Notes: generated by a model from the letters alone, not told the origin. A stretch of DNA of 64,000 bases from Halicephalobus mephisto (GCA_009193035.1 SWDT01000211.1:186001-250000); one strand, 5' to 3'. Positions 10,774-22,416 are shown, counted from the first letter of the stretch. Translations and numbers: made by a program.

Positions 10774-12357
10774 TCAGACGTCAGCAGCCCCATTGAGTCG
10801 TCTGGCCTCGGAAAAAGCTGTAGAAGATCGTTGAGTGGCAATTGAAGGACGGGATTGCCTTCTTGTTTTCGTGTCTTGGTAGCTACACAAGTTGAGACCA
10901 CAGAGACCAAATATGGAACCAATTTTCCTCACATAGAGCAAAAGACACTCTCTATACATTCTTTGAGTTAGAATCGTGATCCAAGGATTGATGACGATTC
11001 CGACAACTACAACTGGGAAGAAAGTCGTGATAGAACTCAAGAGCAAGTTGTACATTTGATTGTCTGGCATGGAGGGCAGTACCAAGTAGACCAGATACAG
11101 TAGTCGATAGGGCAGACATGTTATGCACGTCCAGATGGTACTAGAGAAGACGAAAAACAGCCTTTGGAACATTTTCTAAATTTAGATTTGTTGTTGTTTA
11201 AATTATGCATTTTGAAATCTTACCGAGCCCGCTATCGGTTCCGTTCGTCTTGAATTTCTCGCGATGCAGTAAATAACAGCGGAAATTGCAAAACTGGAGA
11301 GTATGATAGTAATGTACATAAGACATATTACCGAATATAGGAAGGGTGGCAGTGCCACCAAGCTGCATGGTTGCTGAAATTAATCTTTGTAAAGAAAAAA
11401 GAGGAGAAACAAACCCTGATAGTCATGAAAAAGTAAATGGTACAAGCTAAGGAAATGATAACAATCCACGAGATTACTGTAAGAATGAGGACTCGAACTC
11501 TGCTGACAATGGTGTAATAGTGAAGAGGGAATTTGATGTAAATTAATTTATCGAAGTTCAACCTGCAATACGATAATCAGGGAAGTTCGCAAATAATTAT
11601 TATAATTTTAAAAATAATGTAACTTTTTTGTGATTTTTAAATCATCACACAGAACGAAAGAGTTTTATAAACGTAGAAAAACGGCAATTTTGGTAATTTG
11701 CTATTGAAATTACCTCATATTTCCTCTTGTTTCTTTTACGGTAATTTTAAGTCCTAAGAATATTAAAAATCTAGATCGAGATAATCCCCAATAGTGATCA
11801 ATTTTAATTTTCCTAATATTATGATTCTTTAGGATCTTTGAACTCCCACGCAGAAAGATCGAACTTGAAAGTGAAAAAAATAGCTCTAGCGATTTCCTAC
11901 TGAAATCGATTCACCTTATCATTACGTGTTTTTTCCTATTGTTCAATAAAGTTCCAAAAATATCTAGGAACTTTCGAAAATTCGTACTGAGACAATTTGA
12001 TATTATCAATTTTAAATTTGCCAATAAAATAATTAATTTTTACCAGAGGAGATTTAAGCAGCTGCACATTTGACTAGTGAATATAACAACGTAGTAACTG
12101 TAACAAAGTTGCTCTGGCATCAGACTTATATATGGTCTGGTTATCATATAAATCAAGCAGGTCATTAAATCGGCCAATGTCATGTTTATGACGATTATTT
12201 GTCGAGGTTTGTCATAAGTATCGGCATGTCTAAGAGCGATGAACAAAACAACCGCATTGAAAATCGTTCCGAGAGTGCCGTTGATTACATAAAAGTAAAA
12301 CTCCAAAGGACTCAACTTATCTACCTGACCCGTGGCATTTGTGATCGAATCGTTCAT
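10774..12357 (-). CDS. Class A (rhodopsin-like) orphan GPCR
   Basis: Four exons read leftwards. Exon 1 (12357-12043) encodes a glycosylatable N-terminus (NDSITNATG), TM1, TM2 with NMTLADLMTCLIY and the start of TM3. After a 480-nt intron, exon 2 resumes with the TM3 end LNFDKLIYIKFPL and TM4. Exon 3 (about 11380-11225) gives TM5. The last exon (about 11175-10774) gives TM6 with WTCITCLPYRLLY and TM7 with VGIVINPWI in the place of NPxxY, then an Arg/Ser-rich tail. The WxCxxPY motif in TM6 supports the rhodopsin family. The usual DRY motif after TM3 is replaced by DKL. Similarity is to aminergic/peptide-type nematode orphan receptors; the ligand cannot be predicted. It converges with the upstream chemoreceptor, the stops being about 65 nt apart. 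Confidence 0.8.
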
Positions 12358-14050
12358 CCTGAAATCAATATTTAAAAATAAAAATTCGGAAAATTAAGGA
12401 TTGGCATTTACAAGTTTCAAGAGTGAATCACAAAAGCGAGGAAGATAAAAGGAGTGCCGCTTCGGATGGGGTGGTCGAAATGATTTGTTTTATTTTATTT
12501 TCTTACTGTCGGTTTGGGGATTACAGAGAAAACATTGACATAATCTTTCCCAACGGTTGGAGGAATTTTATAACCCTTAAAAACAGGACGAGATAAAAGA
12601 CAAATACCCAATGAGCATTTGGAGTTTTTAAAATGGACTGTTTTAGATCAACGGACTTAGGAACAAAGTAAAATAAAGTGCCCGAGGAGAACATGAGCAT
12701 TTTGAAGTGGGCAGTATTCGATTAACGAGTTTTAAAAAATACCGTAAAGTAGAGAAGGAAGTATTTTACGAACAATTCGAATTACGCAAAAGCTTGTATT
12801 TGCCCAATGAGATTAAAGATATAAATAGAAAATGTGCCCTAATGATACGGGAGAACTTCAAAGTTAGCTGATTTCGATCAAAAAGTTTAACAATACACTA
12901 TAAAATAAAAAGGAAGTACCCAATGCCGTTCGGGGATTTCAAAGTAGTTCGTGTTCAACGAGTTTAAAGGAATAAAATAATATAAGAGGAAAGGTACCCA
13001 ATGGGCACCTGGGAATTTCAAAGAGGGCCGCACTCCAATCAATGAGTTTAAGGAAACAGTCACGCGTGGAGATGAACTAATTTATTGCTCCTAATGACTT
13101 TGATTAAGCAACAGTGTTCTTTCCTATTTAATTGCTTAATTACCTCAAAAAGGAAAGTAAATTTAAGAAATGAAAAGTAGGCTCAAGATTCGATCACAGA
13201 AATGAGAGTTTTTCCACTCTTTGTCTAATTGAAACAACATGCTGAGGGAGACATAATCACACTCCGAAAGCAGTAACTTTTCGGCCGCTTGGAGGACAGA
13301 AAAATATGCAACTGAATGCTTCAATAAAGCTGGGGAAATTTATTCCTAAGTCTCAGACAAATTCACTCTTGGATTACAGGCCATTTCCTGACTTCTCTGG
13401 ATAAGTTAAATATTTACCAGTGCTCAAAGGTCAAAATTTTGTGGAAATGGTTAATTTTTAGCAGAAAAAGATTTCATATGGCCAAGTGGCTCGAGACAGC
13501 TACCATTTTACTCAGCAAATCCTTCTGTATGTCGAGGATTTGTTTACGTTTGGGAACATATTGGTCTTTTCAAGGAGGATGTCGCCTTTGTCTTTCCCAA
13601 AATGTATCCTACATATCGTGAGGTTTGATATGGTCTATGTTTCCCTCAGGCACTCATTCGAGGGAAAACCTTTCCATAATAAAGTTACCCAACCATAAGC
13701 ACATTTCTGAGAGAAATAGGAAATAGAGGGAAAAATTTTATCACAACCTTTCACAAAATAGGCATTTGGCGTGAAATTCCACTCGCACTTCAAAACAAAG
13801 TTTTTCATGGTCTTCACAAATGATGTGACACGGGTTCATTTTACATTCTGTAATATTCAAAAAAGCATTGGTGAATTCGAATTGGCTGTTTGAAGAATAT
13901 TCAGAGTTAAATACAGACTAAGATCCGCAGTCATGTTCACCAAAGTTACCGAGGAACCGTTCGAAAGTGGTTTTAAAACAATGAATTACTATATCTTTAT
14001 TTAAATACTTATTACCACAGAACAATTAGAGATCGAGATATGAAGGAAAA
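12358..14050. other. Intergenic region with degenerate tandem repeats
   Basis: About 1.7 kb without a convincing gene. The first part (about 12540-13060) holds imperfect tandem units described separately. The remainder carries only short ORFs of no recognisable family on both strands. Confidence 0.55.
12540..13060. repeat. Degenerate tandem repeat, about 75-100 nt period
   Basis: At least four units share the string TACCCAATG or a close variant, then a GGxATTTCAAAG-type segment, then AACGAGTTTAA, then an A-rich GATAAAATAAAG-type spacer. The clearest units begin near 12918 and 12994, with more diverged ones near 12604, 12680 and 12810. Units differ by many substitutions, suggesting an old array rather than a recent expansion. 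Confidence 0.6.
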
Positions 14051-17000
14051 CTATAATTCAACGGCAGTGTCAGATAAACCGGGGCAGACGGTCCCTTCCC
14101 TTGAATTTTCAGTCATGGATTCAGGCGTTTCAGCATCAGTAATTACTGTAACAGCAAAGTTAATTCAATTGTACCACTAAAATGGAAAAATACCGTTTTC
14201 TTTGGCTTCGTCAACCTGAACATCCGGGGTACTAGAAGGCTCATGCGACGTACTCCTCGAAGTTTCTGTAGAATTGTCCTCGTTATTCCCCCGTCTACGG
14301 AGACTGATAGTAGACTTCTCATAAGTCTTCTTGGGTCGTTTCTTCTTTAACCTTTCTGCTTTTGCAACTTCTCGTTTTATTTGTTGCTGTGCACGAATTC
14401 GATCATTCACAGAAAGAGGATGAAGAGAATCCGTGAATGGGTCGTAGTTCTTGTTGAAACGCATCATGAGGTCATAGAGTTCATCTGAGGAAAGAATGTT
14501 TTCTTCTACGAAATAAGTGACGAGAATACAAGTGACGACTTCCAGATGATATTCTGAGATTTCTTGTCTATGACTTTCAATAAACAACCTCTGAAACATG
14601 TCATTGAGGTAATTAATGCAGTTATCGAAATTCACTTACACAAAGTCGATATACATTCATTTCTTTTCCGGTTATAGGTCCATATTTCAATAGAAATTTG
14701 TTCCAAAGAAGCATAAATATGATCTCGGTGGAGTCAAGATCGACGATGTCCTTCAAATCCCGTTCCATCTTCTCAGCCATCCAGTCAGGAAGTACATTGA
14801 CCAGCCGTCCATACGCGTTATGTATGTAATTCAACGGTCTCGGACCCATTGAATTGAATTCCTCCTTGAGGGAGAAAGTGGGAGCAATATCTTGGAACTT
14901 ATCGACGACTTTGTTGAACAAGAAGTTGCTGAACACAACGAAAATAAACAATTAAGACCTATTTGAACTTACCAAGGAGTAATGAACCGATCATCCAGTT
15001 TGAACTTATGAGGCCAATCCCTCTTGAACCGGCCAAATATTCCCAGTTTTCGTCGATGCCAGAACATGTCCTCCTCTAAAGGGGCTTTGTTCATGACGAA
15101 ACCAGGCAAGTAATGACCGGGTTTGTACTCGATAGCAGATCGATAGACATAAGTAAATCGTCCATGACAAGTCTTCAGATGCCACATCAAAGCAAACAGA
15201 TTCTTACAATGGATTTCACAGAAAATACACCATCCAGGAGCCCGACTGACCTCGTAGGTGAACATTTTTGGAGTTGGAACTCTCTTGTCCATCGCATTTA
15301 AGGCATCATAGTGAGCAGATTGCAGTTCCTTCGTGTTAGTTTTCCTAGAATTCTGAATCCTTTGAACAGTTCCAGAGAGTTTACTTTCATCTTCGACTAT
15401 TGCATTGAATCCGGTGATGATCTTTTCAGAAGGGGCATCTGGTCCTGGTTTGTACATGAACTCGAGAGAGAGCTGGTAGATCATCACCGGAGGCAATGAG
15501 TAATCGAACTCATCTTCTTTCTCCATTGATTCATCGTCACTGATGTTCGACAATTCCGATATCTCGTTGCTTCTTCTCTTCTGTCGTTTGGACTTTTTTA
15601 GGTCCACAGAAACCACGGAATCGTCGTCATCACAGGTCACTTCCATGTAAACAAAAGGATTCATGTGATACTTCCTCCCCAATGCGATCATTCTGAAGAC
15701 GATTGATCCATCTTTCTGCCATTGAGATGAGTTAGGGTCGATCTCCAACTTCTCAGTTTCCCTAAAATTTCCATCATTTTAGGAAATTACGACAAAGAAC
15801 TCACACAAGAACCAAAGAAATTGTCCCGTTTGAGAAACTCCAGCCATCTGATGTCATCTTAGTCAATTGGAAGGCTCCAAATAACGCTGAATCTCCCTCC
15901 TGGGATTCCCTCATCCTCCTTGTAGGCTTCTTTCCTTTTAACTCAGCTTCACGGGCTCGTTCACACTGTCCGGCGAGCCTCGCAGGGACGTTTCTGAGAC
16001 TTCTCCCGGCTCCAGGCTGAACTTCCTTGGCCGAATCGAAGAAAACGACTCGGAGGATGATGAAGATGTCAGAGGGATCGTTATCATTCAAATCAAGATC
16101 CGGCGGAAGATCAATATTGACAGGAGTTGTGTCATCCTTGATGTCCATGATAAATGTAGAAGAATCGATCTTGGAAACAGGAAGGAAATTTCTCGTTTTG
16201 TAGGAATACCTGGTGTAAAAGAAAGTGATTGAAGCACTATGGCCAGCTGGAAGCAGATTATGCTTGACAGAAATCAACTTGATGCTCATATCTTGGTCAT
16301 TGAAGTCACTGCTCTCGTTTTCAATACTAGTATCAGAATTCTCCGTCTTTGGAGATTTCATTTGTACTTCAAATTTGGAAACAGACGTGGATTTGGATTT
16401 AACTGGTTCAGCAGAAACGGGAACGTAATTGTTGTATCTGAGATTTCTCCTCAGAAAAGGCAAGAATATGGGTCGTTGGAGATTCTGGTTTGAACTGTTT
16501 CGTAATCTTAAGGTTTTGTACAAATTGACCGAATCCCTGATGAACTGAAGTTCTCTACATATCTCCGCGTCCAGTCCGTCTTCTTTGGGAAGGTGGAACA
16601 AGGGAGTTTCTTCATCGTTTACACCAGCACTCCAGTTCGGACCTTGTACTATGAACTTCTCCAGTTTCTTTTTGTCCGACGGAATTCTCGACAGTGCTTC
16701 CTTCTCCTCATCGTTCAACCATGGACTCTCCAATGCTGTCTAAAGTACTAATTCATATATGAAATCAACTCGAGTACTAACCTCCACACTTCCATACATG
16801 GCTTTCAGATGTTGATGCCAGTCACGACCAAGTGGGGGGACCGGAGGCGGTGGTGGAGGAGGGGGTTCCGCATCCACATCAACTTTGATATTGATTTTTT
16901 TCCTAAATCTGGCTGGCAACGGCGGAGGTGGCATTTTGATTGAATCCTCGTCGACATCCTTCTTGGGCTTCTTCGCAGATGGTGGACAAATCGAAATATT

Positions 17001-17440
17001 ACTAGACTTAGTTTTCCGATTCTCTATCTCGGAATCAATGGCATCCATGGAATCAGTATCACTCGTAGTCGGCGCCATCGCGGACGATTCCTCCGATTCA
17101 GTTCTAACAACCGCTGTTGATTTTTTCCTGGATGTGCCTTGAATCGAACAAGCAGAAGAAACAGCCAGACAATCACTGTCCCGGCTATGGCTCGAAGCTC
17201 GGTCTCTGCTAACCCTTGCCGACTGACCGTTTTGCCGCTCTTTGTTTTCATTTTCCCGCGCGTTTTGTTTTATATTGGAGTAAAGACCCATGAAAATCCG
17301 ACCACCATAGGAATCATCGTTGTCTGTTAACGGCACTTCTAGGTCTAATATATACTTAGAATGAGTCAGTTAAAAAGTGACTTACAACTTCCTTGGTAAC
17401 TACTGGCACGGACGGGCCGTTGTTTTTTATTGGTTTCCAT
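14051..17440 (-). CDS. SUZ12: SUZ12-like Polycomb (PRC2) subunit
   Basis: A seven-exon gene starting METNKKQR at 17440 (exon 1 ends with GTAAGT near 17385) and stopping at 14051. Exon 2 is a Ser-, Lys- and Pro-rich region. The N-terminal core has LRLRNSSNQNLQRPIFL, matching the SUZ12 segment LRTRN...PIFL, and later GAFQLTKM followed by a strand resembling the C2-like region. A C2H2 zinc finger reads C-x2-C-x12-H-x4-H (CIFC...HLKTCH) followed by RFTYVY, the SUZ12 signature. The C-terminal third is a VEFS-box (LLWNKFLLKYGPITGKEMN). SUZ12 scaffolds the EZH2/ESC histone H3K27 methyltransferase. C. elegans uses the much diverged MES-3 in this position, so clear SUZ12 sequence in a nematode is notable. 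The last small exon (about 14147-14051) encodes an acidic tail. Confidence 0.85.
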
Positions 17441-17571
17441 ACCAGCCCCAAGAATTACCCGAGAAAGTAAAATAAATATATAACCATATTACAGTGGAAA
17501 CTGAATAGATTAAAAGGACGACACGTAGGATCAAAGTTCTTGTGGAGACACTTTTCCTGTTTCAATGAGAA
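17441..17571. other. Upstream region of SUZ12
   Basis: The probable promoter of the SUZ12-like gene. No specific motif recognised. Confidence 0.35.
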
Positions 17572-17942
17572 ATGGAAAACGTTACGACTGCTTCAGTGAC
17601 AGGGTTCATTCTATTAGTAGCTGGAATTGCAGGTAGTGAACGTTCACGTGTCCTTGCGCTACACATGGACGCACTGATAATTTCCTTCTCTTTGCCTTTG
17701 ACTTGAATTGAAGATATGCGGACTTTCCATAAAAGCAAGAGAACTTAAAGTCTGGGGAGTGTTTACTTTGGACTCGTAGTCCTCACTTAATTTGTTCAGA
17801 ATTGCAATGGAACGATTGCAGTTGGGAAAACTGGCAGGATTTAGAGCCAGTTGCCACCCCCGCAGGATCTTGCCGTATTTTCAGCAACGGACTGCCGCGG
17901 GCGTCACCTGCTATTCCCGTTTCTCCGATCACTAAAGTGTAG
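17572..17942 (+). CDS. Possible small two-exon secreted or membrane protein
   Basis: An ATG at 17572 opens a hydrophobic leader (ENVTTASV then TGFILLVAGIA) that ends at GCAG followed by GTAGTG. A TTTGTTCAG acceptor at 17799 joins in frame to LQWNDCSWENWQDLEP and a Pro/Ser-rich segment ending SPITKV, with a stop at 17942. The hydrophobic start followed by a Cys/Trp-rich segment suggests a short secreted or membrane-anchored protein. No family recognised. An alternative minus-strand ORF covers part of the same DNA, and codon evidence is weak, so this is a candidate only. Confidence 0.25.
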
Positions 17943-18437
17943 AGTAAATTGACGAGTCCTAAACAAAATTTCTGCCACAACTACTCCCTCTGCCAAATTG
18001 ATATCAAATAATTCTTTCCCCGTTCAATTCATCATTTTTAAACCTATTTTAATTTGTATTTGATTAAAGATGGGAATTTCGATTTCTGGCAAAAGCGGCT
18101 GCTTTTCCTCGCGCGCCGATGAGAAAATAGTTGCCAGCTGCGGACCTTCCTTTTGTGCATCTTGTTTGGCGAAATATTGATTCTCCGTAAGACCGCTGAC
18201 CCGCTGTTGAACTGGACGGATACGACAACGAAAGAAGGAACGCCATAACGTTAGCGAAGCAGTTTTCCTGCTAGAATGACTATGCCAGCAAATATTTGGC
18301 TCCTCGGCCTGAAGCAAAAAAACTTATTTCGTGTTTAATAACGAATGAAAAATTAAATTTGTTTCGTTGTTATATTTTTCCGAGAATTAGTTTTTTATAT
18401 ATAAATCGATTCTGTTTTCAGCTTTGGGTGAGCCAGA
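17943..18437. other. Intergenic region and 5' flank of pat-4
   Basis: A minus-strand ORF of 97 codons (18317-18024) has no recognisable family and no clear splice context. At 18415-18421 a TGTTTTCAG acceptor lies 16 nt before the PAT-4 ATG and is probably the SL1 trans-splice site of pat-4. Confidence 0.4.
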
Positions 18438-19929
18438 ATGTCGATCGCTAGCCACTACCATGCTCACAAGCCGAATGTCCCGATTATCCAGGAAGACATC
18501 TTCCATTGGGTCAGAGAAGGGAACACCATCATGGTACGGGTTTGGCTTGATGACAATGAACACGATCTAAATATCGGTGATGATCATGCTTTCTCTCTAC
18601 TTCATTGGGCAGCTAAAGAAGGACATACTAGCATCGTCGAAATCTTACTTGCTAGAGGAGCCAGAGTAAATGCTACAAACATGGGAGACGATACACCTCT
18701 TCATCTTGCTGCTGGAGAAGGTCACAGAGAGATCGTTGAGGTTGGTCGTTTTACTTCTATGTGAGATGCATGGAGGAACATTGCAGAGATTGTTGATGAA
18801 AAGAGCAGATGTGAACGTCGGGAACGAACATGGAAATACTCCGCTCCATTATGCTTGCTTCAATGGGTATGAAATGGTCGCTGCCGATCTTATTGCTGCT
18901 GGGGCTCAAGTGATGCTTTGCAACAAAAGGGGTCTTACAAGTGTTGATGTCTGTCAACCAATGGTCCGTCAGTCAGTCATCGGTAAGTGTTATTTGAGGA
19001 TGAAAGTGACGTCGAAGGATATTTCAGAAGTCGCCCTCAATGCAAATCAGAACTTGAATCAGAAGATTCCGTACAGAGAACAGAACTGGATGGGAACCAA
19101 GACAAGAGCCCGGGAAGCTACATTGTCTCGCTACACCGGGGTTGATCTTCAATCCCTTCAATTATCCAAAGAAATTGCCAGATCTCATTCCGGAGCCCTT
19201 TATAAAGGGAGATGGCAGGACACAGAAATTGTTGCTCGTGTTCTCAATATCCCAGAGGTTACTTCCAGGATTTCCAGAGACTTCCAGACGGAATTCCCAT
19301 CTTTGAGAATATTTGCTTGTCCGAATATTTCCCCAGTTCTAGCAGCAGTCAATCAGCCTCCTCGGCTGATCGTCATCTCCCAATACATGAGATACGGCTC
19401 CCTCTTCAACGTCCTCCATGAGCAATCTGCTGATGTCATTATCGACCACAGCCAAGCAATGAAATTCGCTGTCGACATTGCTAGAGGCATGTCCTTCCTC
19501 CACTCCATGGACCCGATGATTCTTCGATATTATCTCAGCTCAAAACACGTTGTTGTCGATGACGACTTGTCTGCTAAGATCTCGATGGCCGACACCAAGT
19601 TCTCTTTCCAGGAGGTCGGTCGACTCTATTCTCCTGCTTGGATGTCTCCAGAAGCCCTCCAGAAATCTCCGGAAACCTCCAATGTCCGGGCTAGTGATAT
19701 GTGGAGCTTCGGGATCGTCCTCTGGGAGTTGAGTACACGAGAAGTTCCTTTCGCCGATCTAAGTCCCATGGAAGCTGGAATGAAGATTGCTCTGGAGGGT
19801 CTTCGAGTACAGATCCCACCAGGAATTTCCCGAAATCTCTTCCGTCTCATCAACATCTGCCTGAACGAAGATCCAGGCCGAAGGCCCAACTTCGACCAAG
19901 TCATTCCAATTCTCGAAAAAATGGCCTAA
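18438..19929 (+). CDS. pat-4: Integrin-linked pseudokinase PAT-4/ILK
   Basis: The N-terminus matches [22 protein letters not shown], then five ankyrin-type repeats ([32 protein letters not shown]) and a linker with the [11 protein letters not shown] region. The C-terminal half is the kinase-like domain, with [19 protein letters not shown]-type motif [22 protein letters not shown] in place of DFG, APE-type SPEALQK and REVPFADLS. It binds beta-integrin tails, PINCH and parvin at muscle attachment sites. The usual ATP lysine of ILK is arginine here (IVARVLN) and no HRD is present (LRYYLSSKH), consistent with a scaffold. Introns at 18741-18786 and 18983-19027 are short; the second is 45 nt without a stop. 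The partner integrin PAT-3 lies about 4 kb downstream. Confidence 0.95.
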
Positions 19930-20172
19930 AGTCGCCTTTTATGTCCAACACAACTGCCTTTGTTTTCATTTCCAGATGGTGCCAAATTTAATGTGCATTT
20001 CTTGGCAAAATGCTACTTAAAACTAATAATTTTTAAAAACTCGCTTCTAATGCCTTGAGAGATGACTGTTATTTCATCAAACTTTTAAAAATTATTATTT
20101 CTTACAAAGTGTCTCTAGAATAAAGTGAAAAATTACCGGACTATAACATTTATTCAACCGTATTACTAACAT
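19930..20172. other. Shared 3' region of pat-4 and MPC1
   Basis: Convergent stops about 240 nt apart. An AATAAAG-type signal near 20118 may terminate the pat-4 transcript. No gene seen. Confidence 0.4.
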
Positions 20173-20578
20173 CTAAGCGGAAGCTTGCTCAAGACGCTGT
20201 CTCTTGAAGTAAGGATCTTCAAAGCCATGAATGTAATGATGGTTTGCCCACCGTCCAAGCTGTAAATTCTCATCACACCCTTTATAAAAGTCGACAAACC
20301 TGTCCCAACTGTGCAGAGAAATTGGTCATATGGCAAGCAAATAACAAGAGATTTCTTGGTTGGACATGCCAAGCAAATCTCATGAATACGCTTGAGTAGA
20401 TGACCAATGCAGTTGTCATGTTGCCAGAGATCATATCAGGATTCTTCTTCAAGTCAGCAAGAGCAGCAATTGGTAATCCCCAGTTGGCCACAGGACCCCA
20501 AAAATGGGTTGACATGAAGTAGTCTATCCATTCTTTTCTAGAATATCTCGCAAAGTAATTAGTGACTACTTTAGCCAT
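20173..20578 (-). CDS. mpc-1: Mitochondrial pyruvate carrier subunit 1
   Basis: Two exons separated by a 46-nt intron encode about 120 residues. The sequence [18 protein letters not shown], then [19 protein letters not shown], is diagnostic for MPC1. MPC1 and MPC2 form the inner-membrane carrier that brings pyruvate into mitochondria. The C-terminus is longer than in mammals and reads [12 protein letters not shown] before the stop at 20173. The chosen start MAKVVTNYF follows a TCATTTTCAG acceptor by about 7 nt, which is probably an SL trans-splice site. Length fits the family (about 110-125 residues). Confidence 0.95.
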
Positions 20579-20780
20579 TTGTGAACCTGAAAATGAGACA
20601 ATAAACTTAAAATGATCTTTTTTCAATTGTTAGAATGCATCAATTGATTACAATCGAAACTAGTTTCAAGTTGTGACCTACACAAGACGGGAACCCTCCA
20701 AAGGACGAGGCGACTCTCTCCATGGCAACTAACGCAATCCGAAAAGTCTCGAAACCAAGTATGGACAGTTATATATAAAA

Positions 20781-21227
20781 ATGACCAAATTCTCCAATAT
20801 CTTCGAAAATATCACTGTCATATTCACTATTGCTATAATATCATATACACTATTGGTGTTACTGATATTCTTTATCCTCAGAAAAGCAAAAGTAAGATGG
20901 ATTCAAGATTATTAGTCGAAACATGTGGATTTCAGCCAGAATTATTTTCACCAGCCGAAAAAGCGCAGCCATTAAGCGTGAACCCACGTGAAATAACATT
21001 TCTCGACTGCTCTGCACTTTACACAGTTTTCCCATGTGGATGTTGCAGTTTTCGCCAAGTCCTCAAGAAATGCTGTCCAGCTAGAGTAAGTACACTAAAG
21101 GCAAAATAACAATAAAAATACGGTTTAGACAATATCATTGAGAGAATTTGCAACATGTGAATGTATTCGACCAGCGGTTCAAGGAACAATACCTTATAGA
21201 GTTCACCTCGTTTGTTGCACTATATAA
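20781..21227 (+). CDS. Small cysteine-rich single-pass membrane protein, unknown family
   Basis: Three exons join in frame: 20781-20893 gives a short N-terminus with an NIT glycosylation site and one long hydrophobic segment (AIISYTLLVLLIFFILRK). A 44-nt intron ending GGATTTCAG and one of about 50 nt ending GGTTTAG connect two cysteine-rich exons containing FPCGCCSF, KKCCPA, TCECI and a C-terminal VCCTI. The protein is about 118 residues with about ten cysteines on one side of the membrane, some in CC pairs that could be palmitoylated or bind metal. I do not recognise a family. A TATATATAAAA run lies directly before the ATG. The gene is divergent from MPC1, with about 200 nt between starts. 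Splice signals and continuous frame support a real gene. Confidence 0.55.
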
Positions 21228-21309
21228 TGCTTTATTCTAACCAAGTAAAATAAATGAGCGAATTCCTAGCTAGAACTAACAAAGACCAACAACCAGGAGA
21301 AGATACTTC

Positions 21310-22259
21310 TTATCCCTTAACAACGCCAACTTGGGCCGGACGGATAGGCCGACCGTGGAGAGAAAAACCGATCTTCATAACAACCCCAACAACTCCAGGT
21401 TCATACTTGCTCTGAAATAATTTATAAAGTTGCCATCAATCAATCTTAAGTACTTACGCTTTCTTTGGGGATTTCTATAAGAGCCTCATGTAAATTGGGA
21501 TCGAACTTCTCTCCTTCCGGATTCACCTTCTGGAGTCCGTGTTTCTCAAACACCTTGAGCAAAACCGACTTTGTCATGGAAATGCCTTCGTGGAGTCCTT
21601 TGAGCTCTGGAATTTTCTCAAGAGAGTTAACATCGAACGCATCAACAGCACGTTCTAGATTGTCAGCAACTTCTAGGAGATCTTTGCAAAAACCCTGAAC
21701 TGCGTAAATCTTGGCTTCTTCGACTTGTTTCTGCCCACGACGACGGACATTCTCCGTTTCCGCTAAAGAACGATGATATTTATCCTAAAATAAACGAAAT
21801 CGATATATGAAGAGCAAAAAGTAGACTTACTTTGAATTCTGTAAGTTCCTGAAGCAATGCATCGTATTCAACGGCAATCAAGTCAAATGCTTTACGTGGA
21901 GGACTGAATTCCCCGTCTGGAATGTCTTTCCCGACAAGTTCTTTCACTTCGGTCAAGAATTTTTCGCCTAAAACGACAATTGCATTGAAGTACATAAACG
22001 ACTGATAAACCAACTTGTCAATCGCTGATTATTTGCATCTCTAATTGACAGTTTCTCGAGAACGTCGGACTTGACTTCATTAGCCTGACTTGAACTGAAG
22101 CAGAGAGAAGCATAAGAGGTTTTGAAACTAAAAATTGCTATGATGCAAACTTCATATATGAAATTCAAACCTAGATGTCAAAGGAAGTTTGCTCCAGCTT
22201 CTCACCGCAACAGCGGCATTAGGAAGCTTGTAAACAGCTCTAAGTAATGAAGCTGACAT
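21310..22259 (-). CDS. GRPEL1: Mitochondrial GrpE nucleotide exchange factor
   Basis: Exons read leftwards from MSASLLRAVYKLPNAAV at 22259, a basic amphipathic start fitting a mitochondrial presequence, through a coiled-coil helix to the GrpE core: NVRRRGQKQVEEAKIYAVQ, CKDLLEVADNLERAVDA, EGEKFDPNLHEALIEIP, and the C-terminal beta-wing with SLHGRPIRPAQVGV. GrpE releases ADP from mitochondrial Hsp70 (HSP-6), supporting import and folding. Four introns are visible, including about 22168-22100, 22015-21970, 21830-21785 and 21460-21412. All are short with AG acceptors and restore frame. The stop is at 21310. Confidence 0.93.
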
Positions 22260-22416
22260 CGGGAAATCACATACAAATGAAAACGAAATCTGAGGAATGA
22301 TGCAAAAGAGAAGTTATGAAACAAGGCAATGTGAGCAAAACGCCAATGCGCAGAGTTTACAAATTCGTCTGAATTGATTTTTCTGGATTCAATGGTCATT
22401 CTTTCTGTTCTCAAGT

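Noticed and set aside
18024..18317. Minus-strand 97-codon ORF upstream of pat-4
   Set aside because: No recognisable domain or splice signals; overlaps the likely pat-4 promoter.
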